NCBI GenBank assembly: GCA_026874595.1
Contig: JAPPUL010000068.1
Coordinates: 1,937,001 to 2,001,000, forward strand
Direction of reading: 5' to 3'
Length of the DNA: 64,000 nucleotides
Origin: Sipunculus nudus
Lineage: Eukaryota > Annelida > Sipuncula > Golfingiida > Sipunculidae
This document shows, one piece after another, positions 37,564-46,579 of the stretch (position 1 is the first letter of the stretch; every line of letters starts with the position of its first letter). The position numbers were made by a program, and so were the translations under genes. Below the pieces are notes generated by a model. That model had not been told where the DNA came from. It ran no database searches and was given only the letters and a program-made list of their open reading frames with translations.

Positions 37564-38154
37564 TCAATTATCTTCTGAGATAATATGATTACCTATAATA
37601 AAGTTAGTATTTGTTTTTGAGCTGATAAGATCGTTTCCTTTATATGTATTCGTAACTTTACGTATAAGAACGCCAAAATCGTTGTAATATGAGAATGTAT
37701 ATTTGTATGTTTTCCTTGATGTTCGTCTTTGATAGGCATGAACTTCAGAAAGATATCCCTTAGGGGAGTACCAGATAGCTTTGCTTAGATATGATTTGCC
37801 ATTAAAGAAATTAAAATAATATTCACCCATAAGCTGTTGATTTTTATAATATTGATATTTTATGGCTTGTTTAGCTTTACGCTTACGTTTTATAGAATAA
37901 TATGTAAACTTTGTAAAGTAATATGAAAGGTTCTCTAAATCAGTTTCTTTAAGAAGCGCTACAAAAACAGGTGCATTAGTTCTAATATTTATATCTTCAA
38001 TTCTTTTATAATAGCCATCAAGGCAACGTAGATAACTTTTGTATTGAATGCAAGGAGGATTTTGGTTTTTCTTATCTTGGGAAAAGAGAATAGATAGTGG
38101 TAATAATACTAAAGCAAATGGGATTAGTATATATAACTTACTTTTACATATCAT
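37564..38154 (-). CDS. Unknown secreted protein
   Basis: A protein of 196 residues with a clear signal peptide (hydrophobic residues 7-24, ending LFSQ). The mature part has two cysteines (CIQYKSYLRC) close to its start, and many Tyr and Lys. Repeated YYF, YSPKG and YTFSYYNDFG motifs suggest beta-rich repeats (RHS or MORN-like antitoxin folds), but I do not recognise the family. It is convergent with the AICARFT gene. Confidence 0.6.
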   Translation of the reverse strand: MICKSKLYILIPFALVLLPLSILFSQDKKNQNPPCIQYKSYLRCLDGYYKRIEDINIRTNAPVFVALLKETDLENLSYYFTKFTYYSIKRKRKAKQAIKYQYYKNQQLMGEYYFNFFNGKSYLSKAIWYSPKGYLSEVHAYQRRTSRKTYKYTFSYYNDFGVLIRKVTNTYKGNDLISSKTNTNFIIGNHIISEDN

Positions 38155-38291
38155 ATTTTAACCTTAAATAACAAAGCGGGCACATTTTGACATCGGACTT
38201 TGCAATAATATAGTAAAGTCATTAAATAATAAAATATATAAAGAAAGCAAAGTATTCTTAATAAGTATTATAAGTATTCTTAAAAATATAC

Positions 38292-39011
38292 TTAGAAGAA
38301 GAACTTACTTGAAAGATAGGGATTATAAAGCTTCTCATGCGATATAGTTGAGCTATCCATGTGTCCAGGATATATAGTTGTTTCATCAGGCAGCCTGAGT
38401 AATTTTTTAAGAGATTCTAACATATCCTCTCTATTGCCGGTTGGCAGGTCAACTCGCCCTATGCTATCTTTAAAGAGGGTATCACCTGTAAATAATATAT
38501 TATGGTCTACAAAGTGATAACAAACAGAACCTTTGGTATGTCCTGGGGTATGTATAACTTTTACTTTTGAATCTAGAAAGAATAAAGTCTGCCCATCTTT
38601 AACCTTATCACTAACAAAAGGCACATCATAATCCGGTATATTAAAGTATGCCGACTGTTTGTCAGTTGAATAGTAAAGTTCAAACTCATCTTCATGTAGA
38701 TATATATTGGCATTATAAAAGTCGTTTAAGTGTTTAACAGCGCTAATATGGTCAAAGTGAGCATGAGTTAATATTATGGACTTTATATATAAATTGTTAT
38801 CGTTTAAAAAAGACATTATATAATTAATATCATCGCCGGGATCGACTATAATAGCAGGTTGTTTAGCCGATGTAGTGTCTGCATTACTTTGCTCTTGTTT
38901 AGATTCTTGTGATTCTGAACTTTCTTTATTATTAGGATTATTAGCTTTAAATACCAAATAGCAATTCTCAGCAAGAACCCCTACTGTAAGACGTTTAACT
39001 TGTAGTTGCAT
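38292..39011 (-). CDS. Metallo-beta-lactamase-fold hydrolase (glyoxalase II-like)
   Basis: A protein of 239 residues. Metal motifs are complete: THAHFDHISAVKHL, HTPGHTKGSVCY, LFTGDTLF and IYPGHMDSS. The short overall length and motif spacing fit the YcbL/type II glyoxalase-like group, which hydrolyses thioesters. Residues 26-52 form a Ser/Glu/Gln-rich insert between the first two strands. Directly before its start is an 11-bp repeat array. Confidence 0.85.
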   Translation of the reverse strand: MQLQVKRLTVGVLAENCYLVFKANNPNNKESSESQESKQEQSNADTTSAKQPAIIVDPGDDINYIMSFLNDNNLYIKSIILTHAHFDHISAVKHLNDFYNANIYLHEDEFELYYSTDKQSAYFNIPDYDVPFVSDKVKDGQTLFFLDSKVKVIHTPGHTKGSVCYHFVDHNILFTGDTLFKDSIGRVDLPTGNREDMLESLKKLLRLPDETTIYPGHMDSSTISHEKLYNPYLSSKFFF

Positions 39012-39014
39012 AAC

Positions 39015-39080
39015 TTTGTTTTCTATTTGTTTTCTATTTGTTTTCTATTTGTTTTCTATTTGTTTTCTATCTGCTTTCTA
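39015..39080. repeat. 11-bp tandem array, five exact copies plus one degenerate
   Basis: TTTGTTTTCTA is repeated exactly five times (39015-39069), with a sixth copy changed at two positions (39070-39080). On the minus strand it reads as A-rich sequence ending 3 bp before the ATG of the MBL gene. It therefore occupies the ribosome-binding region, where copy number could alter expression. There are no spacers, so it is not a CRISPR. Confidence 0.93.
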
Positions 39081-39119
39081 TAAATATAGCAATTATATAA
39101 TTAGTAATTATAGTTTATT

Positions 39120-40226
39120 TTATTTAAGTTCAAGCATCCTATCTAAACTTATCTTACTATAATGAGCGATTTGCTCATCAACTGTTATTCTATTTATAAC
39201 CTTACCTTCTAAAAGTCTTTCAAGAACATTAAGCAAATATTGAGGCCGTATCCTAAACATGGTCGCACAAAGGCATTGATAAGGCGATAGAGATTTTATC
39301 ATAAGGGAAGGATGCATTTTTTTAAGCCTTCCCACAAGATTAATCTCTGTTCCTATAGCCCATTTTGAACCAAGCTTTGCATCCTTTATAGTGTTTATAA
39401 TAAAACTTGTTGACCCAACATAATCCGACATATTAACAACATCAAAAGAGCATTCAGGATGTACAAGTATCTTTATATCAGAATCAGCTTCTCTACACTG
39501 TTTAATATGCGACACGTTAAACATCTCATGCACACTACAATACCCTTCCCATAAAATAACTTTTGAGTTTATAATGCTCTCAGGAGTATTGCCCCCTAAA
39601 TCTTTATCAGGATCCCATATAATTATTTTATCAAGCGGGATACCCATAGCATACGCGGTGTTCTTACCTAAGTTTCTATCTGGTAAAAATATTACCTTCT
39701 GAGCTTTAGTAAAAGCCCAATCCAAAACTTTGTGGGCATTAGATGATGTGCAAACGATGCCATCATGCATTCCGCAAAAGGCTTTTATATCAGCACTCGA
39801 ATTTATATATGTAATAGGTATTATTTTGTCTTTGGTTAAAGATGTAATTTCTTCCCATCCGTCCTCAAGAGCTTCGATAGAAGCCATATCCGCCATAGAG
39901 CATCCAGCACTAAGGTCAGGGAGTATAACTTTTTGTTTATCGCTTGTTAAGATATCAGCGCTTTCTGCCATAAAGTGCACGCCACAAAAGACTATATATT
40001 GTGCTTTTGTAACTTTTGAGGCTTTTTGTGCAAGTGCAAGGGAATCACCTGTCTCATCTGCATATTTTATAACATCATCTGTCTGATAATGATGTCCAAG
40101 TATATAAAGCTTATCGCCTAATTTATCTTTTGCTTTTTGTATTCTAGTTGAAAGTTCTTCACTACTAAGTGTTTTATATAGCTCATCTTGCAAACTACCA
40201 ACTTCTTGTCTCATACTATTATCCAT
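39120..40226 (-). CDS. nadA: Quinolinate synthase
   Basis: A protein of 368 residues. NadA condenses iminoaspartate and DHAP to quinolinate in NAD synthesis using a 4Fe-4S cluster. Motifs are LGHHYQTDDVIKYADETGDSL, FCGVHFMAESADIL, PDLSAGCSMADMA, and cysteine-containing HPECSFDVV and SPYQCLCATM. No nadB or nadC is nearby. Confidence 0.95.
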   Translation of the reverse strand: MDNSMRQEVGSLQDELYKTLSSEELSTRIQKAKDKLGDKLYILGHHYQTDDVIKYADETGDSLALAQKASKVTKAQYIVFCGVHFMAESADILTSDKQKVILPDLSAGCSMADMASIEALEDGWEEITSLTKDKIIPITYINSSADIKAFCGMHDGIVCTSSNAHKVLDWAFTKAQKVIFLPDRNLGKNTAYAMGIPLDKIIIWDPDKDLGGNTPESIINSKVILWEGYCSVHEMFNVSHIKQCREADSDIKILVHPECSFDVVNMSDYVGSTSFIINTIKDAKLGSKWAIGTEINLVGRLKKMHPSLMIKSLSPYQCLCATMFRIRPQYLLNVLERLLEGKVINRITVDEQIAHYSKISLDRMLELK

Positions 40227-40519
40227 ACTTGTTTATAATTTTCAAATATATGTATAATCTAGATTATAGTCAATGAGTAATAATAATTGCTGCTATAATA
40301 ATCTAGTTTATAATGTGAATTTAACTATCTAATAGTAAGTAAGTTATATAAAACTAGCTTATAGTTTTTACTGTTTATGCTATCCTTCATTTTTGTAACT
40401 ACTAATTTAGTAATTATTACGAACAAAATAAAATATACGGTGTTTAGGATTATTATCACATAGATATATAAAACTATTTATATACTATGCAGAATTTAAA
40501 AGCTATAAAGGGTGATACT

Positions 40520-41083
40520 ATGAAACTTAAACTTTGTATACTATGTTCTTCTTTACTTTTTCTTATTCTCCCCAATTTAAGCCATGCACATGATAGTACA
40601 GCGGAACCTAAAAGACATTTCACTGTTGGAATACTTTCAGGAATTGGTATAAGTTCAAATGGAAGTGATTTTAGTACTACTTCGACAACTGGAATAGTAA
40701 ATAAGAAATTAACTTATGGTGTTCATGTGGATATGACATATAGATTCATGCAATATATATCTGCCGGGGCTGAAGTGTCTTATGCGCATGTACCTGATCC
40801 AACCGATGCTGAAAATAAGTATATTGGTCTTTTATTTATGGCTAATTTTCATATGCTTGACGATTGGTTTAAACTTGGAATTGGGCTTGGAGGATACTTT
40901 GGGCTTGGTCCTGACACAGAAACTTACCTCACGTTTATGCTAAATGCAGGCTTAGAAATACCTATATACAAGAATTTGTACTTTCCTATTATGGTAAGAA
41001 CAGATTTTATTATACCAAGATCAGGTGTAACTACACTATTTAAAAGTGTTATAAACCTTGGCTTTAGATATAGGTTCTTATAA
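40520..41083 (+). CDS. Small outer-membrane beta-barrel protein, paralogue 1
   Basis: A protein of 187 residues. Signal peptide: residues 1-22, ending NLSHAHD. The mature part alternates polar and hydrophobic residues with Gly-rich turns: FTVGILSGIGISS, YGVHVDMTYRFMQYISAGAEVSYAHV, FHMLDDWFKLGIGLGGYFGLG, and ends NLGFRYRFL with terminal aromatic residues as in outer-membrane barrels. About eight strands are plausible. I use ATG 40520, which follows AAAGGGTG. Two paralogues lie at 41295 and 47746. Confidence 0.75.
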   Translation: MKLKLCILCSSLLFLILPNLSHAHDSTAEPKRHFTVGILSGIGISSNGSDFSTTSTTGIVNKKLTYGVHVDMTYRFMQYISAGAEVSYAHVPDPTDAENKYIGLLFMANFHMLDDWFKLGIGLGGYFGLGPDTETYLTFMLNAGLEIPIYKNLYFPIMVRTDFIIPRSGVTTLFKSVINLGFRYRFL

Positions 41084-41153
41084 GTATTAGTAGCGTATAA
41101 GATATTAGTAGAGTAGTAATTAGTAGAAAGAGATGTTTTCTTTACCTATAAAC

Positions 41154-41176
41154 AAAGTATTATAAAGTATTATAAA
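41154..41176. repeat. 10-bp tandem duplication
   Basis: AAAGTATTAT occurs twice plus a partial third copy between the first two barrel genes. Confidence 0.75.
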
Positions 41177-41294
41177 GAGAAGTATAGCACTTTATTTAAA
41201 AAAATAATTAATATATACTCTTTTTGCTATATTGATGTATATTATATAGATTCATAAGCAATGTAGATTAAATAATAAAGGATGGGTCGTACAT

Positions 41295-41858
41295 ATGAAT
41301 CTATATAAAAAGTTGTCTTTAGTGTTTTTAACACTTACAGTATTAATATTAAGTCCTGTTTTAGGATATACGTATGATAGCTATTTTACCTTTGGGCTTG
41401 CTGCCGGACTTGGGTATACAGCAACAGGAGCAGATATTGACGATAAGGAAGATGATAAGTTTAATTATGGAGCATATATAGATGCGACATATAGGTTTAG
41501 TGAACTTTTTTCTGGTGGAGTTGAATTACATTATACTCATGCCTTGACAGCAAAAAGTACAAAACCTAAGGATTCATGGGCTGGTATAGGTAGCATTGAT
41601 TATATAGGAGTTCTTTTATTTATTAATTTACATTTAATTGATGATTGGATGAAATTTACGGCTGGATTAGGAGGAGTTTTTGGTATAGGTAAAAATAAAG
41701 GCAGCGAGTTTGCTCTAATGCTGGGTGCTGGGACAGAGATTCCTGTGTATAAAGAGGTATTGTATGTTCCGATTATGTTCCGCACAGATTTGCTTCTTGC
41801 TGAAAGAACGTTGTATAAAATGGCGATTTTGTTTGGTATGAGATATAAGTTTAAATAA
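41295..41858 (+). CDS. Small outer-membrane beta-barrel protein, paralogue 2
   Basis: A protein of 187 residues with a signal peptide (to about residue 25, VLGYTYD). It shares the layout of its neighbour: YFTFGLAAGLGYTATGADI, YGAYIDATYRFSELFSGGVELHYTHAL, LHLIDDWMKFTAGLGGVFGIG, and the ending ILFGMRYKFK. The shared [FL]H..DDW[MF]KF motif defines the family. It precedes the tripartite transporter genes on the same strand after a 378-bp gap. Confidence 0.75.
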   Translation: MNLYKKLSLVFLTLTVLILSPVLGYTYDSYFTFGLAAGLGYTATGADIDDKEDDKFNYGAYIDATYRFSELFSGGVELHYTHALTAKSTKPKDSWAGIGSIDYIGVLLFINLHLIDDWMKFTAGLGGVFGIGKNKGSEFALMLGAGTEIPVYKEVLYVPIMFRTDLLLAERTLYKMAILFGMRYKFK

Positions 41859-41900
41859 GATTACCCTTTGTATTAACTTGAAATTTATAATTGAGTAGGT

Positions 41901-41925
41901 CTTTTATATATAATATATATAAAAG
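41901..41925. terminator. Possible hairpin terminator
   Basis: CTTTTATATAT and ATATATAAAAG form a perfect 11-bp stem with a 3-nt loop, 42 bp after the barrel gene. It is A+T-only apart from the ends and has no clear T run, so termination is uncertain. Confidence 0.3.
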
Positions 41926-42168
41926 GCTAGCTGTAGGTTTATACGATTAACTAATAAAGTAGCTAAATAAAGGCTTAAACTCGCATTATAGTTATATATA
42001 ATAAAACTTCATAAAACTTCAAAAAGAAACTCCTCCTTAAAAGATTATATACTAAGTCCTAGTCTAAGATATGTTTGTTTAGAAAGCTTATTGCAAAGAG
42101 AATGCAAAAATAATTAACATTGTTTAGTTTGTATTTAGAAATATTAATTTAATTTTTTTTAAAATCAC

Positions 42169-42187
42169 TTGTATACTTTCAATACAA
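42169..42187. promoter_or_regulatory. Possible operator upstream of tctC
   Basis: TTGTAT, 7 bp, ATACAA forms an inverted repeat 50 bp before the tctC start. It is a weak candidate for a regulator site. Confidence 0.2.
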
Positions 42188-42236
42188 TTAGTTTATTTAC
42201 TTTTTGCCAATTTGTTAATTTGGAAGGAGTAAAAAG

Positions 42237-43325
42237 ATGATAAACAAAGTATTTAAGATGCTAGGAGTCTTTGTAGTGATAGGTTTCCTAGTTTTTTATG
42301 GAGACACAAGTTATTCAGATGTAAGCTTTAGAGGGCAGACAATAGAATTGATAGCTCCGTTTAAAGCAGGAGGGGGTACAGATAGGTTATCACGTTTTTA
42401 TGCGCCATTGCTTGCGGATGCCTTGCCAGGCAAGCCCAACGTGGTAGTCAAAAACATGCCTGGAGGAGGCTCTACGAAAGGAGCAAACTTCTTTGCAAAT
42501 AGAGCAAGACCAGATGGACGTACTATTTTAATGACAGCTGGTTCAACACAAATGCCTTATTTACTGGATGATAGGCGTGTACGCTATGAATATAAAGATT
42601 GGCATATAGTGCTTGGCAGTCCAACAGGAGGGGTATTATATGCATCCCCAGATCTTGGAATAAGTAGTGCAAAAGATATACCTAAGTTGCGGGGAAAGAA
42701 GCTTAAGTTTGCAAGTATAGGTCCGGTATCACTTGACATAATTCCGTTACTAGCCTTTGACTTACTTGGCCTTGACGTACAGGTGGTATTTGGGATGAAA
42801 GGGCGAAAAGGAGGTCGTTTAGCCTTCTTGAGAGGAGAGGCAAATCTTGATTATCAGACAACCCCAGCATACTTGAAAGGAGTTAAACCTGATGCTGATG
42901 CAGGGAAAGCTATACCTTTACTCTCTTGGGGAAGCGTTGATGAGGATGGTAATTTAACAAGAGATCCGACTTTTCCAGACTTACCCCACCTTGCAGAGGC
43001 TTATGAGATGATATATGGACAAAAGCCTCGGGGTCCAGGGTTTGAAGCATGGAAGACGTTTTTTGTAGCGGGTTTTGCTGCCCAAAAGATGATATTTTTG
43101 CCAAAAGGCACATCAAAAGAGATTATAAATACCTACACTAACGCCTTTACAAAGATAATAACAGAACCTGGCTTTGCAAGCAAGAATGCAGGTAAGATAG
43201 GAAGGTATAAACAAGTAACAGGGGGAGAAGCAGAGGCATTAAAAAAGAAGGCGATAACTGTTAGTAGACGCTCTAAGCAATGGATAAAGAATTGGCTTAG
43301 AAGGAAGTATAAAGCAAGGTTGTAG
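42237..43325 (+). CDS. Tripartite tricarboxylate transporter substrate-binding protein (TctC family)
   Basis: A protein of 362 residues. Signal peptide or anchor at residues 5-28. The family pattern is clear: FRGQTIELIAPFKAGGGTDRLSRFYAPLL, VVKNMPGGGSTKGANFFA, GGVLYASPDLGI and FFVAGFAAQKMIFLPKGTSKE. It captures an organic acid in the periplasm and delivers it to TctAB. The ligand cannot be read from sequence. AAGGAG precedes ATG. It is followed by the membrane component 32 bp later. Confidence 0.9.
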   Translation: MINKVFKMLGVFVVIGFLVFYGDTSYSDVSFRGQTIELIAPFKAGGGTDRLSRFYAPLLADALPGKPNVVVKNMPGGGSTKGANFFANRARPDGRTILMTAGSTQMPYLLDDRRVRYEYKDWHIVLGSPTGGVLYASPDLGISSAKDIPKLRGKKLKFASIGPVSLDIIPLLAFDLLGLDVQVVFGMKGRKGGRLAFLRGEANLDYQTTPAYLKGVKPDADAGKAIPLLSWGSVDEDGNLTRDPTFPDLPHLAEAYEMIYGQKPRGPGFEAWKTFFVAGFAAQKMIFLPKGTSKEIINTYTNAFTKIITEPGFASKNAGKIGRYKQVTGGEAEALKKKAITVSRRSKQWIKNWLRRKYKARL

Positions 43326-43356
43326 ATAAAGTTATAGATAAGGAGGTGTAGTATCA

Positions 43357-45393
43357 GTGATAGAAGCGTTATTGATGACACTACAGCAGCTGCTAACGTT
43401 TGAGCATATGCTGTATCTAATAGCTGGAGTATTTCTTGGTATATCGATAGGGATACTGCCTGGGCTTGGAGGTATAGTAGGGTTTTCAATTATGCTTCCG
43501 TTTTTATATGGTATGGATGCAACCTCAGCGTTAGCGATGCTAATAGGCTTGGTTGCAGTCATACCAACATCAGATACATTTACCTCAGTGCTAATGGGGA
43601 TACCGGGTTCATCATCGTCACAAGCAACGATATTGGACGGATATCCCCTGGCAAAGAAAGGCGAGGCGGCACGAGCTTTGAGTGCGGCGTTTTCCTCATC
43701 ACTGATAGGAGGATTAATAGGTGCGCTTATATTAATGCTTACAATAGTATTTGCGCGTCCTTTAATCCTTTCATTTACCTCTGCAGAATTATTTAGCTTA
43801 GCAGTTCTTGGACTTAGTATGGTAGGAGTATTAAGTGGTAAGAATATGAGTAAGGGTTTTATAGCCTGCGGGCTTGGTTTATTGATGGGAGCGGTAGGGG
43901 GAGCCCCGGCAACTGGAGAATGGAGATTGACCTTTGGTAGTTACTATTTGTTTGACGGACTTAAACTTGTTATAGTGAGTCTTGGGATATTTGCAATACC
44001 CGAGATAGTAGATTTACTTGTTCAAAATAAAAAGATAGCATCTGAGGGCGGTGCTACTTCCTTAGGGAAGGGATGGTTTAAAGGCTTAAAGGACACGTGG
44101 TTACACAAATGGGTAGTGGCAAGGTGTGCACCTTTGGGAGCTTTAATTGGAGCAATACCTGGGTTGGGGGGTAGTGTGGTTGACTGGATTGCTTATGGCC
44201 ATGTGGTACAGACGACGAAGGATAAAAGTAATTTTGGAAAAGGAGAGATACGTGGAGTAATAGCACCTGAGTCAGCAAATAATGCAAAGGAGGGAGGAGG
44301 ATTAATTCCTACATTATTATTTGGCATACCAGGAAGCGGTAGTATGGCAGTATTTTTAGGAGGGCTTACAATATTAGGAATAGAACCTGGTCCTTCGTTG
44401 GTGCAAGAAGACCTGCATATATCGTATACAATAATATGGTCTTTGGCCCTTGCTAACGTGATAGGAACGGGTACATGTATATTATTGTCTAACAAAGTGT
44501 CAAAAGTAACCCAAATTCAGTATGGTTATTTGGGACCGTTTATGATAATGGTAATATGCTTTGCGGCGATACAAGCAACCCGTAGTCTGGAAGATTTGGT
44601 GCTATTGTTAGGAATTGGAGTAGTAGGTATTTTATTTAAGTATTTTAATTGGTCACGTCCTGCGTTATTGATAGGGTTTGTGTTATCAGATACAATAGAA
44701 ACGTATTTATATCAAGCATTGCAGTTTTATTCATGGTCATTTTTGACTCGTCCTGGAGTGATAGTAATATTGGTACTAACAGTAGTATCAATACTGCTTG
44801 GTAATGTTTTATTTAAGAAGAAAGTTAAAAGAGGAGGAGGAGGAGATGGGGGAGATGGGGGAGATGGTAGTGTTACAGATGGGCAAATGATAGATGAAGA
44901 TGAAGTGTTTACTCCAAGCAGATTTAAAAAGGAATTATTCTTCATAGTAGGAATAGTGTTATTTGTAATATATGCATTGTATGATAGTACGCAGCATGAG
45001 TTTCTAGGACTACTTTTCCCAATATCGGTTTCAATAATAATATTAATTTGCATAGTGGCGCTGCTGTATTTACTATTATTACCTTATAAGAGGGGCAAGA
45101 TGGTTGAAGAAGCTCGTGTTAATGTGCAAGATAAAGAGGATGACAAACGTTATTGGGTATCAACGTGGCGTAATTTTCTATGGTTTGGTTTTATGGCTTT
45201 AGGAACATGGTTATTCGGCTTTGTTGCAGCAATAGGGATAATATTTATATCTATAATTAAAATATATACAAATGCCTCATGGCTAAAAACGCTATTTATA
45301 ACAGGGATAGCAATAGGGTTTTTGCTATTTATCCAAAACATAATGACATTACATTTGCCTATGGGGCTAATATATGACACATTCTTCTATTAG
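43357..45393 (+). CDS. TctA-TctB fusion, tripartite transporter membrane protein
   Basis: A protein of 678 residues from a GTG start with AAGGAGG upstream. Residues 1-490 are the TctA domain: GILPGLGGIVGFSIMLPF, LMGIPGSSSSQATILDGYPLAK, GAIPGLGGSVVDWIAYG and LFGIPGSGSMAVFLGG. A linker rich in Gly and Asp (three 9-bp repeats, 44842-44867) leads to a C-terminal part with about four helices (ELFFIVGIVLFVIYALYD ... TWLFGFVAAIGIIFISIIK), which resembles the small TctB subunit. Separate tctB is absent. Fusions are known in some TTT transporters, but the linker is unusual. Confidence 0.85.
   Translation: MIEALLMTLQQLLTFEHMLYLIAGVFLGISIGILPGLGGIVGFSIMLPFLYGMDATSALAMLIGLVAVIPTSDTFTSVLMGIPGSSSSQATILDGYPLAKKGEAARALSAAFSSSLIGGLIGALILMLTIVFARPLILSFTSAELFSLAVLGLSMVGVLSGKNMSKGFIACGLGLLMGAVGGAPATGEWRLTFGSYYLFDGLKLVIVSLGIFAIPEIVDLLVQNKKIASEGGATSLGKGWFKGLKDTWLHKWVVARCAPLGALIGAIPGLGGSVVDWIAYGHVVQTTKDKSNFGKGEIRGVIAPESANNAKEGGGLIPTLLFGIPGSGSMAVFLGGLTILGIEPGPSLVQEDLHISYTIIWSLALANVIGTGTCILLSNKVSKVTQIQYGYLGPFMIMVICFAAIQATRSLEDLVLLLGIGVVGILFKYFNWSRPALLIGFVLSDTIETYLYQALQFYSWSFLTRPGVIVILVLTVVSILLGNVLFKKKVKRGGGGDGGDGGDGSVTDGQMIDEDEVFTPSRFKKELFFIVGIVLFVIYALYDSTQHEFLGLLFPISVSIIILICIVALLYLLLLPYKRGKMVEEARVNVQDKEDDKRYWVSTWRNFLWFGFMALGTWLFGFVAAIGIIFISIIKIYTNASWLKTLFITGIAIGFLLFIQNIMTLHLPMGLIYDTFFY
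44842..44867. repeat. 9-bp in-frame repeats in the TctA-TctB linker
   Basis: GGAGATGGG is repeated three times, coding GDGGDGGDG in the linker between the two domains. The copy number may vary without breaking the frame. Confidence 0.88.
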
Positions 45394-45448
45394 TTTTATT
45401 ATAAATTTATTATGATTAGAATAAAAGCTTATGAGATAGGGTGATATT

Positions 45449-46528
45449 ATGAACGATTTAAAGAAGATAAGATGTATGCTATTTCGAGGAGGGACGTCAA
45501 AGGGAGTATGTTTACTTGAAGAGGATATGCCAAATAATATAGAGGCTCGGGATGAGCTTATATTGCGGATAATGGGAAGTCCAGACCCTAGGCAGATAGA
45601 CGGGATAGGAGGAGCAACATTTACGACAAGTAAAGTTGCAATAATATCTCGCTCTAAAAGGGAAGGAGTAGATGTTGATTATAAGTTCTTACAAGTAGGG
45701 ATAGATAAAGCGTTAATTGATGACAAGCCAACTTGCGGTAATGTTCTTACAGCGGTAGGACTATTTAGTTTAGAGAATAATCTAGCAGAGATTAAAGATG
45801 GCCAAACAGAAGTTGTAGTGTATGATATAAATACTGGTGCAACAATAAAGCAAATATTAAATACCCCTGATAAGATTATAACCTATAAGGGAGATTTTGA
45901 AATAGCGGGAGTACCTGGTCTATCAGCGCCAATAGATTTATATTTTACAAATATAGCAGGAGGGAAGACCGGGCATTATTTGCCAACAGGACAAGTGATT
46001 GATGAATTTAATGGAGTTAAAGTAACCTGTCTTGATATAAGCATGCCGACAGTGTTTGTAAATGCAGGAGCTTTGGGATATACAGGTCATGAGAGTGTTA
46101 ATGAGCTTAGTGATGATAAGGGATTAATAACTAAGCTAGAAGGTATAAGAGAACTTGCGTCTCAAAAGATGGGCTTAGGCACTGCAAAGGATAATGTGAT
46201 ACCAAAGATCGCAATGATAAGCGAGGCTAATGGTACGAATGGAAAAAAGGCAGATATAAACATACGTTATTTTACACCTTTAACATGTCACCCTGCAATA
46301 GCAGTATCAGCTGGTTTTTGTTTGTCAACCGGTTGTTTCATAGAAGGAACATTAATGAATGCCATAACGAAACAGACATTTAGAAAGGGTAAAACGGCAG
46401 TTAATCTACAAAATCCTTCTGGAGTTACCACAGTAGAGGTTAATTTTCCAAGTGATGATATAAGTGAAGTTAGTGGCTATACAAAACGTAGCGCCCGTCT
46501 TTTATTTTCTGGTCATGTTTATGTGTAA
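45449..46528 (+). CDS. PrpF family isomerase
   Basis: A protein of 359 residues of the PrpF/4-oxalomesaconate tautomerase group. Motifs are RCMLFRGGTSKGVCLLEEDMP, GSPDPRQIDGIGGATFTTSKVAI, CGNVLTAVG with the catalytic Cys, and MPTVFVNAGALGYTG. Relatives shift the double bond of methylaconitate or oxalomesaconate. Its position between TTT transporter genes suggests it processes an imported unsaturated tricarboxylate. Start ATG is preceded by ATAGGGTGA. Confidence 0.87.
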   Translation: MNDLKKIRCMLFRGGTSKGVCLLEEDMPNNIEARDELILRIMGSPDPRQIDGIGGATFTTSKVAIISRSKREGVDVDYKFLQVGIDKALIDDKPTCGNVLTAVGLFSLENNLAEIKDGQTEVVVYDINTGATIKQILNTPDKIITYKGDFEIAGVPGLSAPIDLYFTNIAGGKTGHYLPTGQVIDEFNGVKVTCLDISMPTVFVNAGALGYTGHESVNELSDDKGLITKLEGIRELASQKMGLGTAKDNVIPKIAMISEANGTNGKKADINIRYFTPLTCHPAIAVSAGFCLSTGCFIEGTLMNAITKQTFRKGKTAVNLQNPSGVTTVEVNFPSDDISEVSGYTKRSARLLFSGHVYV

Positions 46529-46531
46529 ATA

Positions 46532-46561
46532 ATAAGCACGTATAAGCACGTATAAGCACGG
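46532..46561. repeat. 10-bp tandem triplication
   Basis: ATAAGCACGT is present three times between prpF and the AbrB-type gene, just after the prpF stop. Confidence 0.88.
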
Positions 46562-46579
46562 AAGGAAGCAATCTACTTA

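Larger units (their letters stand above)
41859..42236. other. Gene-free stretch before tctC
   Basis: No coding region is seen. It holds an 11-bp hairpin (41901-41925), a 10-bp tandem duplication ATAAAACTTC (42001-42020), and a possible operator near 42169-42187. It probably contains the promoter of the transporter operon. Confidence 0.55.

Noticed and set aside
39015-39080. Tandem repeats as a CRISPR array
   Set aside because: The 11-bp units are contiguous without spacers and there are no cas genes.
41901-41925. Strong terminator
   Set aside because: The stem is almost all A and T and lacks a clear T run; kept only as a low-confidence hairpin.
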